From assembly GCA_949752795.1 (NCBI GenBank), contig CATKHW010000428.1, forward strand, positions 186,001 to 250,000: 64,000 nucleotides of DNA. The letters run 5' to 3'. This DNA comes from Hyperoodon ampullatus (taxonomy: Eukaryota; Chordata; Mammalia; Artiodactyla; Ziphiidae). The notes beneath the pieces are model-generated. The model was not told the origin of the DNA and did no database searches. It saw only the letters and a list, made by a program, of their open reading frames with translations. Made by a program: the position numbers and the translations under genes. The first letter of the stretch is position 1, and every line of letters starts with the position of its first letter. Of the stretch, positions 61,486-64,000 are shown piece by piece.

Positions 61486-64000
61486 CCGAGGCATCTGTGA
61501 GTAACCGTGAGCTGAGCCCCAGGCCAGCTGCTGTTGAACTTTTCCCACCCTTCCCAGGTAAAACACCTGAATATGTACAAGGGCTTGAAAGCCTAGAGGA
61601 AGGGCCGTGGAGCCACACCAGCGACAGCACGCAGGCCAACTTGGTGCCTGCAGGCCAGTCAGGATGGTCCTGGCCCTGGGCGCTCTTCTGGAAGCTTTCC
61701 ATTGCCCTGCCTGAGATACCCCTCCTGTCCCGGCCCCCACTGCTTTTTTCCTTCCTCACCTCTGTCCGGAGAGAAATTCCAGCGGAAGGTATGGGTGACA
61801 CATCCTCTTCATTACAGGTGGAAGCCTGGCAACTCCTGCAGAAAGTCCAGCAGAGACCCACTCACACCGGGCCACCCACAAAGCCGTGGCCCCTCACTCC
61901 CTCCCACCAGCACAGCCCCGACACTGCTGACGGGGCAGAGAATATGGAGTCAGGCACAGCTTCAGGGGCTATTGCTGCCTGCAGCGCTGTTTATATTGAC
62001 CTCAACCCAGGCACACCTTGGGAGGGCCGGCCGGCAGGGTCAGGCTACCCAGGTCAGCTAATCCTCAGCCCTCAGGGAATCACATTGTTGAAAATGGACC
62101 TCGCTAAGGCAGAATAGAAGCCAAGGAATAAAAGGACACAATGCCATTTGTAGCACCGTAGGTGTGTCTAGAGGTAAGCACGTGAGTTGTTGTAAGTCAG
62201 AAAGTGAAAGACACATATCATATCATATCTCTTATAGGTGTGACCGAAAAATGGATACCAGGGCAGATATTTCCACGGAGAAGGGCAATCAGAGATTCAT
62301 TCAACAAACTTATGGTTCATCAATGGAAAGGTGTGAGGATTGGTTTCATTATGATATTGGGGTTAACAGACATATACAAACACAGGTGACATATATAATC
62401 ACCAAAGACCTACAGAATACCAAGAGAAGACTACTCAACATTCTGTCATAAGGTACATGGGAAAAGGATCCCAGGAAGAACAGACATATGTGTATGTGTA
62501 AAAGAACCACATCTTCCACACCTACAACAAGCCAAACATTGTAATCAAATTTGCTGTAATAAAAAATAAAAAATTAAATTAAAAACACGAACAAGAAGTA
62601 GTGAGACAAACTTGAGGGGCTTTCTCCTGGCACATTCCATTCTAAATTCCAATCTAGAACACGACTTCCATTGAGGCTCTGTTGCCCCAGTAACCAGATT
62701 TGGTAAGGGAGACCTGCTGCCACCTTGTGGCCATTTCACACAACAGCAGCTTTAATCCCAGCGCTAATGGTCAGTTGATATTCAAAATCATTGCAGGCCT
62801 GTAAATGACACCTGCCCTGAAAACAAATCCTGGGTTCATATATCGACCAAAAAATTCAAAGGACGTCCATATTTCAAAACGACAGTTTCAAAAGGCATAT
62901 TTTACACACATTAGTGTTCTGCTTCTTTTTCTTTCTTTCTTTTTTTGTTAAAAAAACGGGAATGGCAAAAAGCATCCCTCAGAATGGGCGAAAATATTTG
63001 CAAACGAATCAATGGACAAAGGTTTAATCTCCAATATATATAAAGAGCTCATGCAGCTTAATATTAAAAAAACAAACAACGCAATACAAAAATGGGCAGA
63101 AGATCTAAAGAGACGTTTCTTCAAAGAAGACACAGAGATGGCCAAGACGCACATGAAAAGCTGCTCAACATCACTAATTATTAGAGAAATGCAAATCAAA
63201 ACTCCACTGAGGTATCACCTCACACCTGTTACAACTGACATCATCAGAAAATCTACAAACAACGAATTCTGGGGAGGGTGTGGACAAAAGGATCCCTCTT
63301 CCACTAGTGGTGGAAATGTAAATTGATACAGTCACGATGGAGAACACTATGGAGTTTCCTTAAAAAAACTAGAAATAGACTTACCATATGATCCAGCAAT
63401 CCCACTTCTGGGCATATACCCAGATAAAACCATAAATCAAAAAGGCACATTCACCACAATGCTCATTTCAGCACTATTTACGATAGCCAGGTAATGGAAG
63501 CAACCTAAATACCCACAGACAGACGAATGGATAAAGATGTGGTACATATATAAAATGGAATATTACTCAGCCATAAGAAGGAATGAAACTGGGTCATTTG
63601 TAGAGACGTCGATGGATCTAGAGACTGTCATACAGAATGAAGTAAGTCAGAAAGAGAAAAACAAATATTGTATATTAATGCATATATGTGGAACCTAGAA
63701 AAATGGTACAGATGAACTGGTTTGCAGAGAAGAAATAGAGACACAGAGGTAGAGAACACACGTATGGACACCAAGTGTGGGAAGCCATGGGGAGGTGGTG
63801 TTGGGGTGAGTTGGGAGATTGGGATTGACCTGTATACATGTATATGCAAAAAATACATAACTAATAATAACCTGCTGTATAAAAAATAAATAAAATTAAA
63901 TTTCAAAATTTTAAAAAATAAAATTTAAAAATAAAACAGAAAAAAGTTCTTCCCTTCACACAGATGTATTTATATGAATGAATTATTCCCATGCTTATAT
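61486..64000 (+). repeat. Satellite B unit 18 (cut by the window end)
   Basis: Open frame 61497-62117, older L1 62123-62586, CTCF-like motif 62717-62730, younger L1 62958-63945. It mixes unit 16 markers ('ggccatttc', 'acaacgcaat') with unit 17 markers ('actccactgag', 'ggttcatcaatgg'). Confidence 0.92.

Larger units (their letters stand above)
14934..64000 (+). repeat. Satellite B array (2.73 kb unit macrosatellite)
   Basis: Seventeen complete units and one partial unit start at 14934, 17665, 20397, 23127, 25857, 28585, 31315, 34043, 36773, 39501, 42384, 45111, 47839, 50569, 53297, 56027, 58754 and 61486. Spacing is 2727-2732 bp, except for 2883 bp where a 152 bp SINE insertion lies. All are in the same orientation. 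The unit order is GC-rich block with a 206-codon frame, older L1 3' end, spacer with CTCF-like motif, pyrimidine tract, younger L1 3' end, A-rich spacer. Interior units look more than 98 percent identical. I do not recognise it as a named satellite. The array runs off the right edge. Confidence 0.93.

Noticed and set aside
1..64000. Dozens of 60-160 codon open frames on both strands
   Set aside because: They recur at the satellite periods, overlap each other on opposite strands, lie across L1 remnants and palindromes, and have no domains or coding context. They are by-products of the repeats.
1..64000. CRISPR array or prokaryotic defence island
   Set aside because: The repeats are kilobases long with no spacers, and SINE and L1 content shows mammalian DNA.

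Overview
The window is mammalian heterochromatin-type DNA made almost entirely of two tandem satellites lying side by side. Nothing in it looks like a functional protein gene. Three signals point to a cetacean. There are two insertions of the tRNA-Glu-derived CHR SINE family (Cetacea-Hippopotamidae-Ruminantia). There are L1 3' ends of the cetartiodactyl type. The first satellite has a 1.74 kb, L1-based unit that fits what is known of the common cetacean satellite (about 1.75 kb in most whales, about 1.58 kb in delphinoids). If that identification is right, the 1.74 kb length favours a non-delphinoid whale. The species cannot be fixed by eye.

Region 1 (1-14933), satellite A: eight complete head-to-tail units (1738-1744 bp; one is 2009 bp because of a SINE) and a truncated ninth. 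Unit boundaries are marked by a 74 bp near-perfect palindrome. About the first 890 bp of each unit can be read as a decayed L1 3' end (ORF2 C-terminal part and 3' UTR). The other roughly 780 bp is mostly unrecognised. A CHR SINE with clear target-site duplications sits in unit 3 only.

Junction (14933/14934): satellite A stops inside a divergent unit and satellite B starts at once, with at most 1 nt of microhomology and no mobile element between them.

Region 2 (14934-64000), satellite B: 17 complete units of about 2730 bp and most of an eighteenth, all in the + orientation. Each unit has a GC-rich block of about 0.6 kb with a 206-codon open frame, an older L1 3' end of about 460 bp, a spacer of about 370 bp holding a strong CTCF-like motif on the - strand, a younger L1 3' end of about 990 bp, and an A-rich spacer. 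Units 4-11 alternate between two types, giving a 5458 bp dimeric higher-order repeat. Other blocks repeat at about 8.19 kb and at 27.4 kb. Unit 10 carries a 5'-truncated SINE.

The two arrays look like two independent cases of an L1 3' end being amplified into satellite DNA, later homogenised by unequal exchange. Satellite B, with a long unit, an open frame, higher-order structure and one CTCF-like site per unit, is the best candidate here for something undescribed. The many short open frames on both strands recur only because the satellites recur.
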